From the NCBI GenBank assembly GCA_042408595.1, contig JBHOQX010000046.1, positions 1 to 57,003 on the forward strand: DNA of 57,003 nt. Reading direction: 5' to 3'. Position numbers and translations under genes: made by a program. Positions 33,700 through 43,513 of this stretch are shown piece by piece. The notes under the pieces were generated by a model. The model had not been told where the DNA came from, did not search any database, and saw only the letters and a program-made list of their open reading frames with translations. This DNA is from JBHOQX01 sp042408595. GTDB taxonomy: Bacteria > Chloroflexota > Chloroflexia > Chloroflexales > Roseiflexaceae. The stretch's first letter is position 1. Each line of letters begins with the position of its first letter.

Positions 33700-34907
33700 G
33701 GATTCTGTTCGTCGCGCCGCGTGCGCCATTCCCGCTGCTCCAGGGCGACCGCGTGCGCGCCTACCATCTGCTGCGGCGCCTCAGCCGTCACCACGAGGTG
33801 ACGCTTCTGACGCCGGCGACGCGGGATGGCGCGCGCCGCTGGGCCGGCGAGATCGGGCAGATCTGCGCGCGCTGGATCGCGGTTCCGACGCCGTGGCACC
33901 GCCTGGGGCAGGAGATAGCGCGGCGGGCGATTACGCCGCTCCCCATTCAGACGGCCTATGCGACGGCTCGCGTGCGGCGTGAGGTCGTGGCTGAGCTGGC
34001 ACGCGGGCGCTACGATCTGCTGCATGTCCATCTGGCGCGCATGGGCCCGGTGGCCGATCTGGCAGGCGATGGCACGCCGCGCGTCCTCGACTTTATCGAC
34101 TCGCTGTCGCTCAATCTGCGCCGTCGGGCGTCCTGGGAACGGCTGCCCATGCGCGCCGCACTGCTGGTGGAGGCGCAGCGGATGCGCCGCTACGAGCGCG
34201 CGCTGGCGGCCGCCTTCGACCGGCAGACGATCTCGTCGCCCTGCGATGCGGCATGGATCGGCGGTGGCGAACGCCTCCATCTTGTGCCGAACGGCGTCGA
34301 TCTTGCTGAGTTTCCGTATGGCGAGCAGGGCCGCGATGACCGCCTGATCGTCTTCTCTGGCCGGGTCGGCTATTTTCCGAACCAGGACGCGGCCTGCTAT
34401 TTCGCAACCGAGGTCTTTCCGCTGGTGCGCCGGCAGGTGCCGGACGCGCGCTTCGTGATCGTCGGCGCAGACCCGCCGGCCCGCGTGCGTCGGCTGGCGG
34501 CCCTCCCCGGCATCGAGGTGACCGGGGCAGTGCCACGCGTGCAGGAGTACCTGGGGCGGGCAGCCGTCGCCGTTGCGCCGTTGCGCGCTGGCACGGGGGT
34601 GCAGTTCAAGGTGCTGGAGGCGATGGCCAGCGGCGCGCCGGTGGTCGCGACGCCGCCGGTGCTGGAGAGCCTCGCGGCGCGGGACGGCGAGCATCTGCTG
34701 ATCGGCGGCAGCAGCGAGGCGCTCGCCAGCCATGTTGCCATGCTCCTCAGGCAGCCACCCCTGCGCCGCGCCGTCGCCCGGCGCGCACGCGACCTGGTCG
34801 AAGCGCGGTATACTTGGGAGCGCGCAGCCCGGCTGCTCGAAGGAGTCTACACCCTCGCCCGCGCTGGGCGTGCGGCGGCGATCTCCGGCCAAGAGACGAT
34901 GCGATGA
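33696..34907 (+). CDS. Glycosyltransferase, GT4 family
   Basis: 403 residues. The N-terminal GT-B half begins MRILFVAPRAPFPLLQGDRV; the C-terminal Glycos_transf_1 half contains LHLVPNGVDLAEF, VFSGRVGYFPNQDAA, FVIVGADPP and GTGVQFKVLEAMASGAPVV. The overall pattern resembles the sugar transferases of exosortase/EpsH-linked clusters. Cytosolic, peripheral to the membrane; transfers a sugar to a lipid-linked glycan. ATGA overlap at both ends. Confidence 0.9.
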   Translation: MRILFVAPRAPFPLLQGDRVRAYHLLRRLSRHHEVTLLTPATRDGARRWAGEIGQICARWIAVPTPWHRLGQEIARRAITPLPIQTAYATARVRREVVAELARGRYDLLHVHLARMGPVADLAGDGTPRVLDFIDSLSLNLRRRASWERLPMRAALLVEAQRMRRYERALAAAFDRQTISSPCDAAWIGGGERLHLVPNGVDLAEFPYGEQGRDDRLIVFSGRVGYFPNQDAACYFATEVFPLVRRQVPDARFVIVGADPPARVRRLAALPGIEVTGAVPRVQEYLGRAAVAVAPLRAGTGVQFKVLEAMASGAPVVATPPVLESLAARDGEHLLIGGSSEALASHVAMLLRQPPLRRAVARRARDLVEARYTWERAARLLEGVYTLARAGRAAAISGQETMR

Positions 34908-36400
34908 GTCCAGGCGCCCTGCCAGATACCGTGTCCGGCGCGCTGCGCGCGCGCCGGCACTTTGCCCTGGAGTTCTCCGAGCGACGGCTCCTGCTCCGTA
35001 TGGTCGACTCGCTGCTGGTGATCGCCGCGGTGATCGCGTCGTTCCTGGCCTGGCTGCGGATCGGCCGGCTCACACCGCGCTGGGGCCTGCTGGCCGACCA
35101 GTTGCCGTGGATGCTGCTGCTGATCGCCGCCTGGACACTCTGGCTCTGGCTGAGCGACATGTACGACCTGCGGCAGTCGGCGCGGCTGGGTGGGAGCGTG
35201 CGGCGCGTCCTGGCGGGCGGGGCGGCTATTCTGGTGCTGTACCTGGCGCTGTTCTTTTTCACGTCGCGAACGGCCTTCGTGGCGCTCGTGCCGGAGATCC
35301 TCGCCCCGCCCGGCGGCTCGCCGCCGCTGCGCCTGGCCCCGGCGCTCGCGATCATCATCTCGGCCACCCTGCTGCTCGCCTGGCGGTCGCTCTACGCCAC
35401 CGCGCTCAGCGGCCCGCTGCTGCGTCGCCGGGCGGTGATTCTCGGCGCGGGCGCGGCCGGTACGGCGATCCAGCGGATCATCGCCGCCAGCCACAGCGCC
35501 CACTACCAGGTCGTCGCCTTCGTGGACGACGACCCGCGCAAGCAGGGCAGGGCGGTCGATGGCATCCCGGTGTTCGCCGGCCACGAGCGGCTGGCCGCGA
35601 TCGTCAGCGACCATCGGGCGGACGATGTGGTGCTGGCGATCAGCGAGAATCTGCCGGGCACGATGGTGCAGGCGCTGATGAGCTGCTACGAGCAGGGGGT
35701 CACTATCACGCCGATGCCGCTGCTCTATGAGCAATTGACCGGGCGAGTGCATGTGCAGCACGTGGGCAGCCAGTGGTATGTCGCCCTGCCGCTCCAGCGC
35801 CGGCCGAGTCATACCGCCTACCAGGCGCTGAAGCGCCTGGCAGATGTGCTCGCCGGTCTGGCGCTCAGCCTGCTGCTGCTGGCGCTGCTGCCGTTGATCG
35901 CATTGGCGATCCGCCTGGACAGCCCCGGCCCGGTTTTTTATAGTCAAGTGCGCACCGGGCGGCACGGCCGCCCGTTCCGCATCTACAAGTTCCGCTCGAT
36001 GCGCGCCGACGCCGAGGCGGATGGTGAAGCGCGCTGGGCCAGCGAGGATGACAGCCGGGTGACACGTGTCGGGCGGCTGCTGCGCGCCACCCGGCTGGAT
36101 GAGTTGCCGCAGGTCTGGAACGTGCTGCGCGGCGAGATGAGCCTGGTCGGGCCACGCCCCGAGCGCCCGGAGTTCATCTCCCAGCTCGAGACACAGATAC
36201 CGTTCTACCGCACGCGGCTGGCGGTGCGTCCCGGACTCACCGGCTGGGCGCAGATCAATTATCCCTACGGCGGCTCTGTGGAAGACGCGCTGATGAAGCT
36301 CCAGTACGATCTCTACTACCTCAAGCACCAGTCGCCGTGGTTCGATCTGCTGATTCTCCTGCGGACGGCGCCGGTCATCCTGCGGATGCAGGGCCGATGA
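34904..36400 (+). CDS. Polyprenyl glycosylphosphotransferase (WcaJ/WbaP type)
   Basis: 498 residues. Four or five N-terminal membrane helices, a Rossmann-like CoA-binding domain (AVILGAGAAGTAIQRII ... VDDDPRKQG), another membrane hairpin (about residues 305-335), then the bacterial sugar transferase domain (RIYKFRSMRADAEA, RATRLDELPQVWNVL, GEMSLVGPRPERPEF, RPGLTGWAQINYPYG). It starts glycan assembly by loading sugar-1-phosphate on undecaprenyl phosphate. Coupled to both neighbours by ATGA overlaps. Confidence 0.93.
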   Translation: MSPGALPDTVSGALRARRHFALEFSERRLLLRMVDSLLVIAAVIASFLAWLRIGRLTPRWGLLADQLPWMLLLIAAWTLWLWLSDMYDLRQSARLGGSVRRVLAGGAAILVLYLALFFFTSRTAFVALVPEILAPPGGSPPLRLAPALAIIISATLLLAWRSLYATALSGPLLRRRAVILGAGAAGTAIQRIIAASHSAHYQVVAFVDDDPRKQGRAVDGIPVFAGHERLAAIVSDHRADDVVLAISENLPGTMVQALMSCYEQGVTITPMPLLYEQLTGRVHVQHVGSQWYVALPLQRRPSHTAYQALKRLADVLAGLALSLLLLALLPLIALAIRLDSPGPVFYSQVRTGRHGRPFRIYKFRSMRADAEADGEARWASEDDSRVTRVGRLLRATRLDELPQVWNVLRGEMSLVGPRPERPEFISQLETQIPFYRTRLAVRPGLTGWAQINYPYGGSVEDALMKLQYDLYYLKHQSPWFDLLILLRTAPVILRMQGR

Positions 36401-37803
36401 GCGCGCTCGCCGGCAAGCCAGCGGCGGGCGCCGCCGAGCCGCGCCCCGCCACCCGAGCCCGCGCCAGGGCCCGTGCGCGCGCCCGGTGGCCGGCGCTCGC
36501 GGCGCTGTTCGCGCTGGCCGTGGCGCTCAGCGGGCTGTACGCGCTGGTCATCCCGCCATGGCAGGCGCCGGACGAGCCCGGGCACTTCGAGTACGCCTGG
36601 ACGATCGCCCAGATGCGCCGGCTGCCTGGCCCTGCCGATGCGTCGCCGGCCTTCGAGCAGGCGCTGGTCGACTCGCTTTACCGCTACCGCTTCGGTGACT
36701 ACACCGGACGGTCGCTGCCGGAGATCAAGCCCGCGCGCATCTCGGGCCTGCCTGCGAGCAACTACGTCGCCCGCGGGCGCACCCTGCTGTGGGGCCGCTT
36801 CTCGCTTGGCTACCTGCCCCCGGCGCTGGCGATCGCCCTCGCACCGCACGCCGCGCTGGAGACGCAACTCGTGCTTGCCCGGCTGTCGTCGGCGGCGCTC
36901 GGCGGGCTGATCGTCGTCTTGGCATTCGTCATCTTTCAGGAGCTCCAGCCGGGGCGCTGGCGGTTGAACGCGCTCGGCGCAGCGGCCGTCGCGCTCATTC
37001 CGCAGCACGCTTACCTGAACGGCACGGTGAACGACGGCACGCTGGCCGTGCTGGTAGCGACATGGGTCATCTTATGTTGGGTGCGCCTGATCACCCGCGG
37101 CGGCCGGCTCGAGTGGGCCGGCATTGCGGCCGGGCTGGCGCTGGCGCCGTTCACCAAGGCCACGCTTGTGTTCCTGTTCCCGGCAAGTGCCATGCTCGCC
37201 GCGGGCCTCGTGCTGCGGCGCCGTGGGCGGCGCGCCGATTGGTGGGCGCTCGCCGTGGCCGGCGCAGCGCTGCTGGCCGTGGCGGCGGGGCTGCTCTGGC
37301 TCACGCCGCCTGGCGAGCGCGCCCGGAGCGCGCTGAACCACGCCGCCGCCGGGCTTGTCTGGCGCGACAAGACCGGGCTGACGCTCCCCGAAGGGCTGCT
37401 CCGCACCTACGACTCGTTCTGGGCGACGTTCGGCTGGATGGCGGTGCCGGTCGCGCGGCACTGGTACATCGTGATCGACCTGTTTACGCTGGCGGCGCTG
37501 GCCGGCTGGCTGCGGCGCCGCCACGTGCCGCGCCCGCAGGCATTCGGCGCCCTCTGCCTCATGTGCGGCATCGCACTGGCCACCTTCGTCATCGGCGGCC
37601 TGCTCACGCAGTCGTACTACTGGATTCAGGGCCGCTATCTCTTCCCGGTGATCGTCCCATTCACCTTTCTGCTGGTCAACGGGCTGGTCCAGCTGCTGCC
37701 GACACGGCTCCAAACCGGGGGCGCGGCCGCGCTGGTGGCTGTGTTGGCGGTGTTCAATGCGGTCTGCCTCTGCGGATACGTTCTGCCCTACTTCTACGCC
37801 TGA
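36397..37803 (+). CDS. DUF2142 membrane protein (GT-C-like)
   Basis: 468 residues with about 10-11 membrane helices. The motif PPWQAPDEPGHFEYAW after helix 1 is typical of DUF2142, a family with GT-C glycosyltransferase-like topology. It may add sugars outside the membrane or flip precursors. The N-terminus has an unusual Arg-Ala dipeptide run (about residues 19-30) that codes for a very basic tail. ATGA overlap with the previous gene. Confidence 0.88.
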   Translation: MSALAGKPAAGAAEPRPATRARARARARARWPALAALFALAVALSGLYALVIPPWQAPDEPGHFEYAWTIAQMRRLPGPADASPAFEQALVDSLYRYRFGDYTGRSLPEIKPARISGLPASNYVARGRTLLWGRFSLGYLPPALAIALAPHAALETQLVLARLSSAALGGLIVVLAFVIFQELQPGRWRLNALGAAAVALIPQHAYLNGTVNDGTLAVLVATWVILCWVRLITRGGRLEWAGIAAGLALAPFTKATLVFLFPASAMLAAGLVLRRRGRRADWWALAVAGAALLAVAAGLLWLTPPGERARSALNHAAAGLVWRDKTGLTLPEGLLRTYDSFWATFGWMAVPVARHWYIVIDLFTLAALAGWLRRRHVPRPQAFGALCLMCGIALATFVIGGLLTQSYYWIQGRYLFPVIVPFTFLLVNGLVQLLPTRLQTGGAAALVAVLAVFNAVCLCGYVLPYFYA

Positions 37804-37811
37804 CACTGCTT

Positions 37812-39167
37812 ATGACTCGACCATTGGCGTTGCTGCTCGCTCTCGCCTGCGCGCTCGGCGCGCTGCTCCCGACCGCCGACCCCCTGCGCGCCGGGAGCCA
37901 TGTCGCCTTCCTGCCGGCCGTCCGCACCCCTGGCGATCCGCCGGTCTTCGGCGTGGTTTTCCCCGGCGCGGTGGATGCCAGCACTGGCCTGGAGGCGATG
38001 CGCGCCGCCGGCATCGCCTGGGCGGCCGTGAACCTCGACTGGCGGGAGATCGAGCCGGTCGCGGGCCACTTCGACTGGACCGCGACCGACGCGCGCCTCG
38101 GTAATGCGAGCGCCGCCGGGCTGCGCGTGTATGTTTTGTTCTACGGCGACCCGGCGTGGGCCTGGCTGCCGGATGGCAGCGCGACCGTGCCGGAGACACG
38201 GCTGGCCTTCGTGCGCCGCATGGTCGAGCGCTATGACTGCGACGGCACGGATGACGCCCCCGTTCGCGCCTGTGTGGACGACTGGTCGTTCTACCCGGAG
38301 CCGGACTGCTTCCGCGCCGGCGCCGCGCGCTCGCCCGGGGCGAAAGGCTATTGGGGCCGGCGCGGGGCCGCCTACGCCGATATGATCGCCGCCGTCGCCC
38401 GCGTGGCGCGCGAGCAGAACCCGCGCGCGCGCATCTCCATCGGTGGCCTGGCCTACGACTGGTTCGACGACAAGGGCGGCCCGTTCGTGCGCGCCTTTCT
38501 CCCCGATGTGCTCGCCCGGCTCAACAACGCCCACGGCGGCGCGACCACCGTGCTCAGCGGCCTGGCGTTCCACTTCTACCCGCTCACCTACACCAGCATT
38601 CGCGACAAGGCCGCGGCGCTGCAGCGTGTCTTGCGGCAATACGGCGCGGCCGACCTGCCGCTGCTGGTCCCCGAGGGGGGATACTGGAGCGCACCCGCGG
38701 CCGGGAGCAGCGAGGCCAAACAGGCGGAGTGGCTGGCGCAGCAATATGTGCGGGCGATCGCGGTGGGCATCCGCCAGTTCGCGTGGCTCGGCGTGTTCGA
38801 CGACGGCCCCGGCTCGGAAACCCATGGCCTGTTCCGCGGGCGCGACCTGACCCAGCCCAAGCCCGCCTACACCGCCTACCACATCCTCACCCGCGAACTG
38901 GCCGGCGCGGCGTATGCTGGCGGGACAACGCTCGGCGTGGAACGCTACACCTTCGCCATGCCGGACGGGCGGACCAAGACCGTCGTGCTCGGGGGGAGCG
39001 GCGGGGGCCTCCTGGCGCTGCCGGGCGGGTGCGTGCGCACGGCCGACGCGCTCGGCGGCACGCTGTTGATCCGCGACGGCGACCGGCACGACCGCGACGA
39101 CCGGGTCGACGGCCGGGTGACGCTTGGTGTGCCCACCCATGGCATCCTGTATGTCACCGCGTGTTGA
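37812..39167 (+). CDS. Secreted glycosidase-like (clan A TIM barrel) protein
   Basis: 451 residues with a signal peptide (MTRPLALLLALACALGALLP). The barrel segments FGVVFPGAVDASTGLEAMRA, WAAVNLDWREIEPVAGHFDW, DDWSFYPEPDC, and LLVPEGGYWS fit GH39/GH5-like clan A folds. Candidate acid/base and nucleophile Glu residues lie in the last two segments, but the classical NEP is not present, so catalysis is unproven. It starts eight bases after the DUF2142 gene and could trim or release the exported polymer. Confidence 0.78.
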   Translation: MTRPLALLLALACALGALLPTADPLRAGSHVAFLPAVRTPGDPPVFGVVFPGAVDASTGLEAMRAAGIAWAAVNLDWREIEPVAGHFDWTATDARLGNASAAGLRVYVLFYGDPAWAWLPDGSATVPETRLAFVRRMVERYDCDGTDDAPVRACVDDWSFYPEPDCFRAGAARSPGAKGYWGRRGAAYADMIAAVARVAREQNPRARISIGGLAYDWFDDKGGPFVRAFLPDVLARLNNAHGGATTVLSGLAFHFYPLTYTSIRDKAAALQRVLRQYGAADLPLLVPEGGYWSAPAAGSSEAKQAEWLAQQYVRAIAVGIRQFAWLGVFDDGPGSETHGLFRGRDLTQPKPAYTAYHILTRELAGAAYAGGTTLGVERYTFAMPDGRTKTVVLGGSGGGLLALPGGCVRTADALGGTLLIRDGDRHDRDDRVDGRVTLGVPTHGILYVTAC

Positions 39168-39906
39168 GGGGCGGGCCGCGCGAGGCTGGCTTCCGCACGC
39201 CCTGCTGGCGGCTCTGCTGCTCGCCGGGTTCGGCACCACGCTGGCGCTCGCCACCACCAGCCGCCTGGCTCCGGGCGCCGCCCAGGCCACGCGCAACTGG
39301 CCGGCCGGCCCGCTGTCCGACGGCCATACCTATGGTCAGACGCTCCGGGTTCGACCGGAGGGCCTGAGCGCGGTGCGATTCTGGCTCGTGCCGCCACGCG
39401 CCCCCCAGGGACAGATCGCACTGCTGGTACGCCTGCCGGAGCGCGACCTCACCCTGCCGCCGGTCGAACTACCGGCTGCCGCCATTGGGCGCGACGGCGC
39501 GCTGACCTTCCCCCTGCCGCCGCTGCCGCCCGACCCGGCCCGCCCCGCCGCGCCGGTCGCGCTCAAACTGACGCTCGAGCCACGCGGCATTCCCCGAGAT
39601 GCCGCGCCGGTGGTCGTCGCCGGGCCGGATGCCTACCCCGACGGCACGCTGCTACGCGACGGCCGGCCTGTGCGCGCCGCCGACCTGGCCTTCGCCGCCC
39701 TCTACCGGTCAACCGGGTTCGATCCGCTCCTGCCGATCTCGCGCATCGCCGCGGGCCGCCCCGGGCTGCTGGGCTGGCCGCCGCTCTACGCGCTCGCTGC
39801 CTACGCCGTGGTTGCGGCGCTGGCGCTATTCGCGCTCGCGCTGGGCGGCCGCCGGGGCCCGGCGAATAGCGAGCTCCGAGCACCCCCGCCGACCGACGGC
39901 ACCTAG
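39151..39906 (+). CDS. Membrane-anchored protein of the polysaccharide operon
   Basis: 251 residues. One membrane helix near each end (about residues 14-32 and 212-236) flanks an extracytoplasmic beta-rich domain (TRNWPAGPLSDGHTYGQTLR, RFWLVPPRAPQGQIALLVRL). I do not recognise the family. ATG 39151 lies inside the end of the glycosidase-like gene, so the two are translationally coupled. This is the last gene of the operon. Confidence 0.75.
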   Translation: MSPRVEGRAARGWLPHALLAALLLAGFGTTLALATTSRLAPGAAQATRNWPAGPLSDGHTYGQTLRVRPEGLSAVRFWLVPPRAPQGQIALLVRLPERDLTLPPVELPAAAIGRDGALTFPLPPLPPDPARPAAPVALKLTLEPRGIPRDAAPVVVAGPDAYPDGTLLRDGRPVRAADLAFAALYRSTGFDPLLPISRIAAGRPGLLGWPPLYALAAYAVVAALALFALALGGRRGPANSELRAPPPTDGT

Positions 39907-40079
39907 ATCCGGTCGGGCCTGCCATGCCGGGCTGCGGATGGCGCTATGCAAAAACCCCGCGCCCGCTCGTTTGTCCCTTCGATCTGGCCGCCGTGCTCCA
40001 GCCTCGCCGAAGAGCATTGCAGCCCGTCGCCGGCCGCCGTAGTCCTGCCGCAGTGGCGGTATGATCGTGCGTCGTAAGG

Positions 40080-40203
40080 CTGTCATCTTCCGCTCATCCC
40101 CGCTGCTTCCCTTCCCCGCGCCATCTTCCTAGAATGGCATCAGCCGCGGCGCTTCGCCGCAGTCTCGCCGCAGTCGGGCCGTATCCGTGCCGCAGGGGTC
40201 GCC
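40080..40203. repeat. Tandem 11-bp repeats upstream of the sigma-factor gene
   Basis: TCGCCGCAGTC occurs twice in tandem (40154-40164, 40165-40175), and GCCGCAG recurs at 40189. Motif starts at 40156, 40167 and 40189 are spaced 11 and 22 bases, all on one helical face, ahead of the -10 at 40207. GCCGCAGT also occurs at 40047. Farther up CTGTCAT (40080-40086) and CGCTCAT (40091-40097) are 11 bases apart, like a loose Pho box. This 370-base spacer (39907-40276) contains no gene. Confidence 0.6.
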
Positions 40204-40212
40204 TGCTATGCT
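40204..40212 (+). promoter_or_regulatory. Extended -10 promoter for the sigma-factor gene
   Basis: TGCTATGCT is an extended -10 element 65 bases before ATG 40277, with repeats in the activator position and no consensus -35. Confidence 0.5.
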
Positions 40213-40276
40213 GGCCCCAGAGACGCGACACCACTCCACCCCCGGCTGATGGCGAGCAAGGCGAAGGAGACAAGCG

Positions 40277-41023
40277 ATGATCCAGCAGATGAGCGCCACC
40301 ACGAGCACGAGCGCCGCCCAGCCGCGCGCGACCAGCGAGGTGGCCGACACGGCCCGCATGGACCTGGCCGCGCTGGTGCGGCGCTGCGCCAGCGAGAGCG
40401 AGCGCTTCTACCACGGCCAGCCACACGACACCCGCTATGCCTACGAATTGTTCCGCCGCGCCTTGGTGGACCGCAACGAGGCCGCCTGGGAGCAGATCTT
40501 TGTCCAGTACCGCGTGCTAGTCGAGAGCTGGGTGCGCCGGAGCGGCGCCTTCGCCAGCAGCGGCGAGACCAGCGAATATTTTGTGACCGCCGCCTTCACC
40601 CGCTTCTGGCGGGCCATTCCCCCGGCGCGCTTCGCGCAATTCCCAACCCTTCCCTCGCTGCTTCAGTACCTGCAGCGCTGCGCCGGCTGCGTTGTCATCG
40701 ATAGCGTGCGCGCCCAATCGTGGGCCGAAGTACTGCCCGAGGACTCCCTGCCGCACGGCCAGCGCGAGGTGGTGGCGCCCGATGAGGAGGCTATGGAACG
40801 CGTGAGCCGCGAGGAATTTTGGGCCTTTATCGGGGCGCAGCTCCACGACGAGGCGGAGCGTGTAGTGGTGCACGACTCCTATGTGCTCGGGATGAAGCCG
40901 GGCGATATCTGCGAACGGCGGCCCGACCTGTTTGCCTCGGTACACGATGTCTACAACGTGAAGCGGAACGTGCTCGGGCGGCTGAGCCGCAACCAGGAAC
41001 TACGGCGCCTGCTCGCATCATAG
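40277..41023 (+). CDS. Sigma-70 family (ECF-like) RNA polymerase sigma factor
   Basis: 248 residues. Region 2-like helices lie around AWEQIFVQYRVLVESWVRRS and YFVTAAFTRFWRAI; region 4-like helices lie around DEAERVVVHDSYVLGMKPGDIC with a terminal recognition helix (HDVYNVKRNVLGRLSRNQEL). This is a divergent group seen in Chloroflexota. AAGGAGA precedes ATG 40277. The zinc-finger gene after it is the likely anti-sigma factor. Confidence 0.82.
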   Translation: MIQQMSATTSTSAAQPRATSEVADTARMDLAALVRRCASESERFYHGQPHDTRYAYELFRRALVDRNEAAWEQIFVQYRVLVESWVRRSGAFASSGETSEYFVTAAFTRFWRAIPPARFAQFPTLPSLLQYLQRCAGCVVIDSVRAQSWAEVLPEDSLPHGQREVVAPDEEAMERVSREEFWAFIGAQLHDEAERVVVHDSYVLGMKPGDICERRPDLFASVHDVYNVKRNVLGRLSRNQELRRLLAS

Positions 41024-41203
41024 GGCGGCGCCAGCAGCGGGCGATCCCCCAGACCGGCGCTGCCCACTGCCGCACCCCACCGGGGTGAGGGCCGCCGGTC
41101 CTGGTTGCACGGGCAGAAACACCTCCCCCACCGAGAGCCGCGGGCCCATGAAAAGCAGGACGTACGCGGTCACGCGCACCGCAGGGGTGTCCACGGCGTT
41201 CCT

Positions 41204-41245
41204 TTTCGCGCGCCCACGCGCGCCGCGGCGCGTGGGCGCGCGAAA
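41204..41245. repeat. Perfect 17-bp GC-rich hairpin between sigma and anti-sigma genes
   Basis: TTTCGCGCGCCCACGCG (41204-41220) pairs perfectly with CGCGTGGGCGCGCGAAA (41229-41245) around an eight-base loop. No U-run follows on either strand. The rest of 41024-41465 shows only a small hairpin (CACCCC-ACC-GGGGTG near 41075-41090) and no gene. Confidence 0.85.
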
Positions 41246-41465
41246 GAAGCGATCTTGGAGGCGCTTCGCCCCGCCCAACCTCCTCACCGCATACATCCTG
41301 TCGAAAGCACTCCCCTCCGCCGCCGACCGCGCGGTACATGGCGACATCCGTTCCCGGTCTGGCACCGTAAAAATTTGGTTGCAGAGCATGCGAAAATCGC
41401 CGCCCTGCTCGTTCATTCCTGCAACAAAGGTGGGCAGCCACCCGTCAGCGTTCTGGAGCACGACC

Positions 41466-41793
41466 ATGCAGGACGAAGGTGTGGAGCCGGAGATGTGTCG
41501 GCTGGCGACGCCGCTGGACGACACCGACCTGCTCGCGGCACTGGACGGCGAGGCCGACCCCGAGGTGATGGCTCACCTACGGGAGTGCCCGGCGTGCGTT
41601 GCCCGCATGCGCGAGTACGCCGCGTTGCAGGCGCTGTTGCACCGGCGCCTCTACCGGGCATTGTGCCCATCCAGCGAAGCACTGGCCGCCTTTCAGCAGG
41701 GGATGCTGGAAGGCGGCCGGTCTGCCATGGTCGTGCGGCACGTGGCAGAATGTCCACACTGCGCCCGTGAACTCCGGCTGCTGGCCGAGGTCT

Positions 41794-41819
<26 letters not shown>
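41466..41819 (+). CDS. Zinc-finger anti-sigma-factor-like protein
   Basis: 117 residues, soluble. Two HX3CX2C zinc-binding motifs (HLRECPACVARM and HVAECPHCAREL), as in zf-HC2/ZAS anti-sigma factors, are separated by a helix. No membrane segment follows, so it would be a cytosolic, possibly redox-sensitive anti-sigma factor. Its last 26 bases overlap the end of gap on the other strand. Confidence 0.8.
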
Positions 41820-42837
<1,018 letters not shown>

Positions 42838-42893
42838 AATCGTTCCTTCCTGTGGTATGTAAAGCTCAGCGCAGGTCTGGTCCGATAGCGCGC

Positions 42894-42902
42894 ATTATAG
42901 CA
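42894..42902 (-). promoter_or_regulatory. Extended -10 promoter of gap
   Basis: The minus strand reads TGCTATAAT (42902-42894), a perfect extended -10, about 57 bases before ATG 42837. No -35 consensus. Confidence 0.7.
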
Positions 42903-42918
42903 TTCCGCACCGGCGTCG

Positions 42919-43134
42919 CTACAGCATCCGTTCGCCGCGGATGAGGGCTACCGCCGGCCCGCCGACGCGCACCGCCATGATCGCTTCGGGCGGGCCGACG
43001 ATCGCCACGGACGCCTGGCTGGGGCGGCCCATCCGATGGCCCTGTTCGGCAACGAAGCGCAGCCGGTCGCTCAGGCCACAGCGCCAGAGGTAGGCGGCCA
43101 GATCATCGGTCGGTGCACCAGTGAAGGGGCTCTC
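42919..43134 (-). pseudogene. C-terminal relic of a PhzF-family protein
   Basis: The last 71 codons match the end of PhzF-type isomerases: ESPFTGAPTDDLAAYLWRCG, then RFVAEQGHRMGRPSQASVAI and VRVGGPAVALIRGE. Upstream of about 43134 the similarity stops abruptly, and the family's N-terminal half is missing. The stretch 43135-43513 shows no recognisable gene. Confidence 0.7.
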
Positions 43135-43513
43135 TGACCCATTCGCCGACCGGCTCCAGGCACAAACTAACACGGCAGGAGCGGGCGACAAAGGAGGGCG
43201 CTGGCCCGGCAGCTGGCGGATCGCCGTCTGGAGAGGCAGCCGTCGGTCCCTAACGCTCTGGCAACGTGGAGCCGGCCCGCCGTTTGTGGTCGACGGCGCA
43301 GTTGGCAAAGAGGCCACCGCGCATCCAGGCAAGGAAACGCGCGAGCGGTGCGCTTCCTGCCAGATTCCTGGCGGCATACGGAATACCGGTCGCATGGCTG
43401 GAGGCAGCGCGGGCGGGTGCCAGGGCCACGCCACTCCGTCGTCCCCAGGCGCCCGTCGGGTTGCCGCTCTCAACCGCGGCCCGTCGCGGCGCGTCGAGAT
43501 ACGCCCGTCCGTG

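Noticed and set aside
41204..41245. Rho-independent terminator between sigma and anti-sigma genes
   Set aside because: No U-tract follows the stem on either strand.
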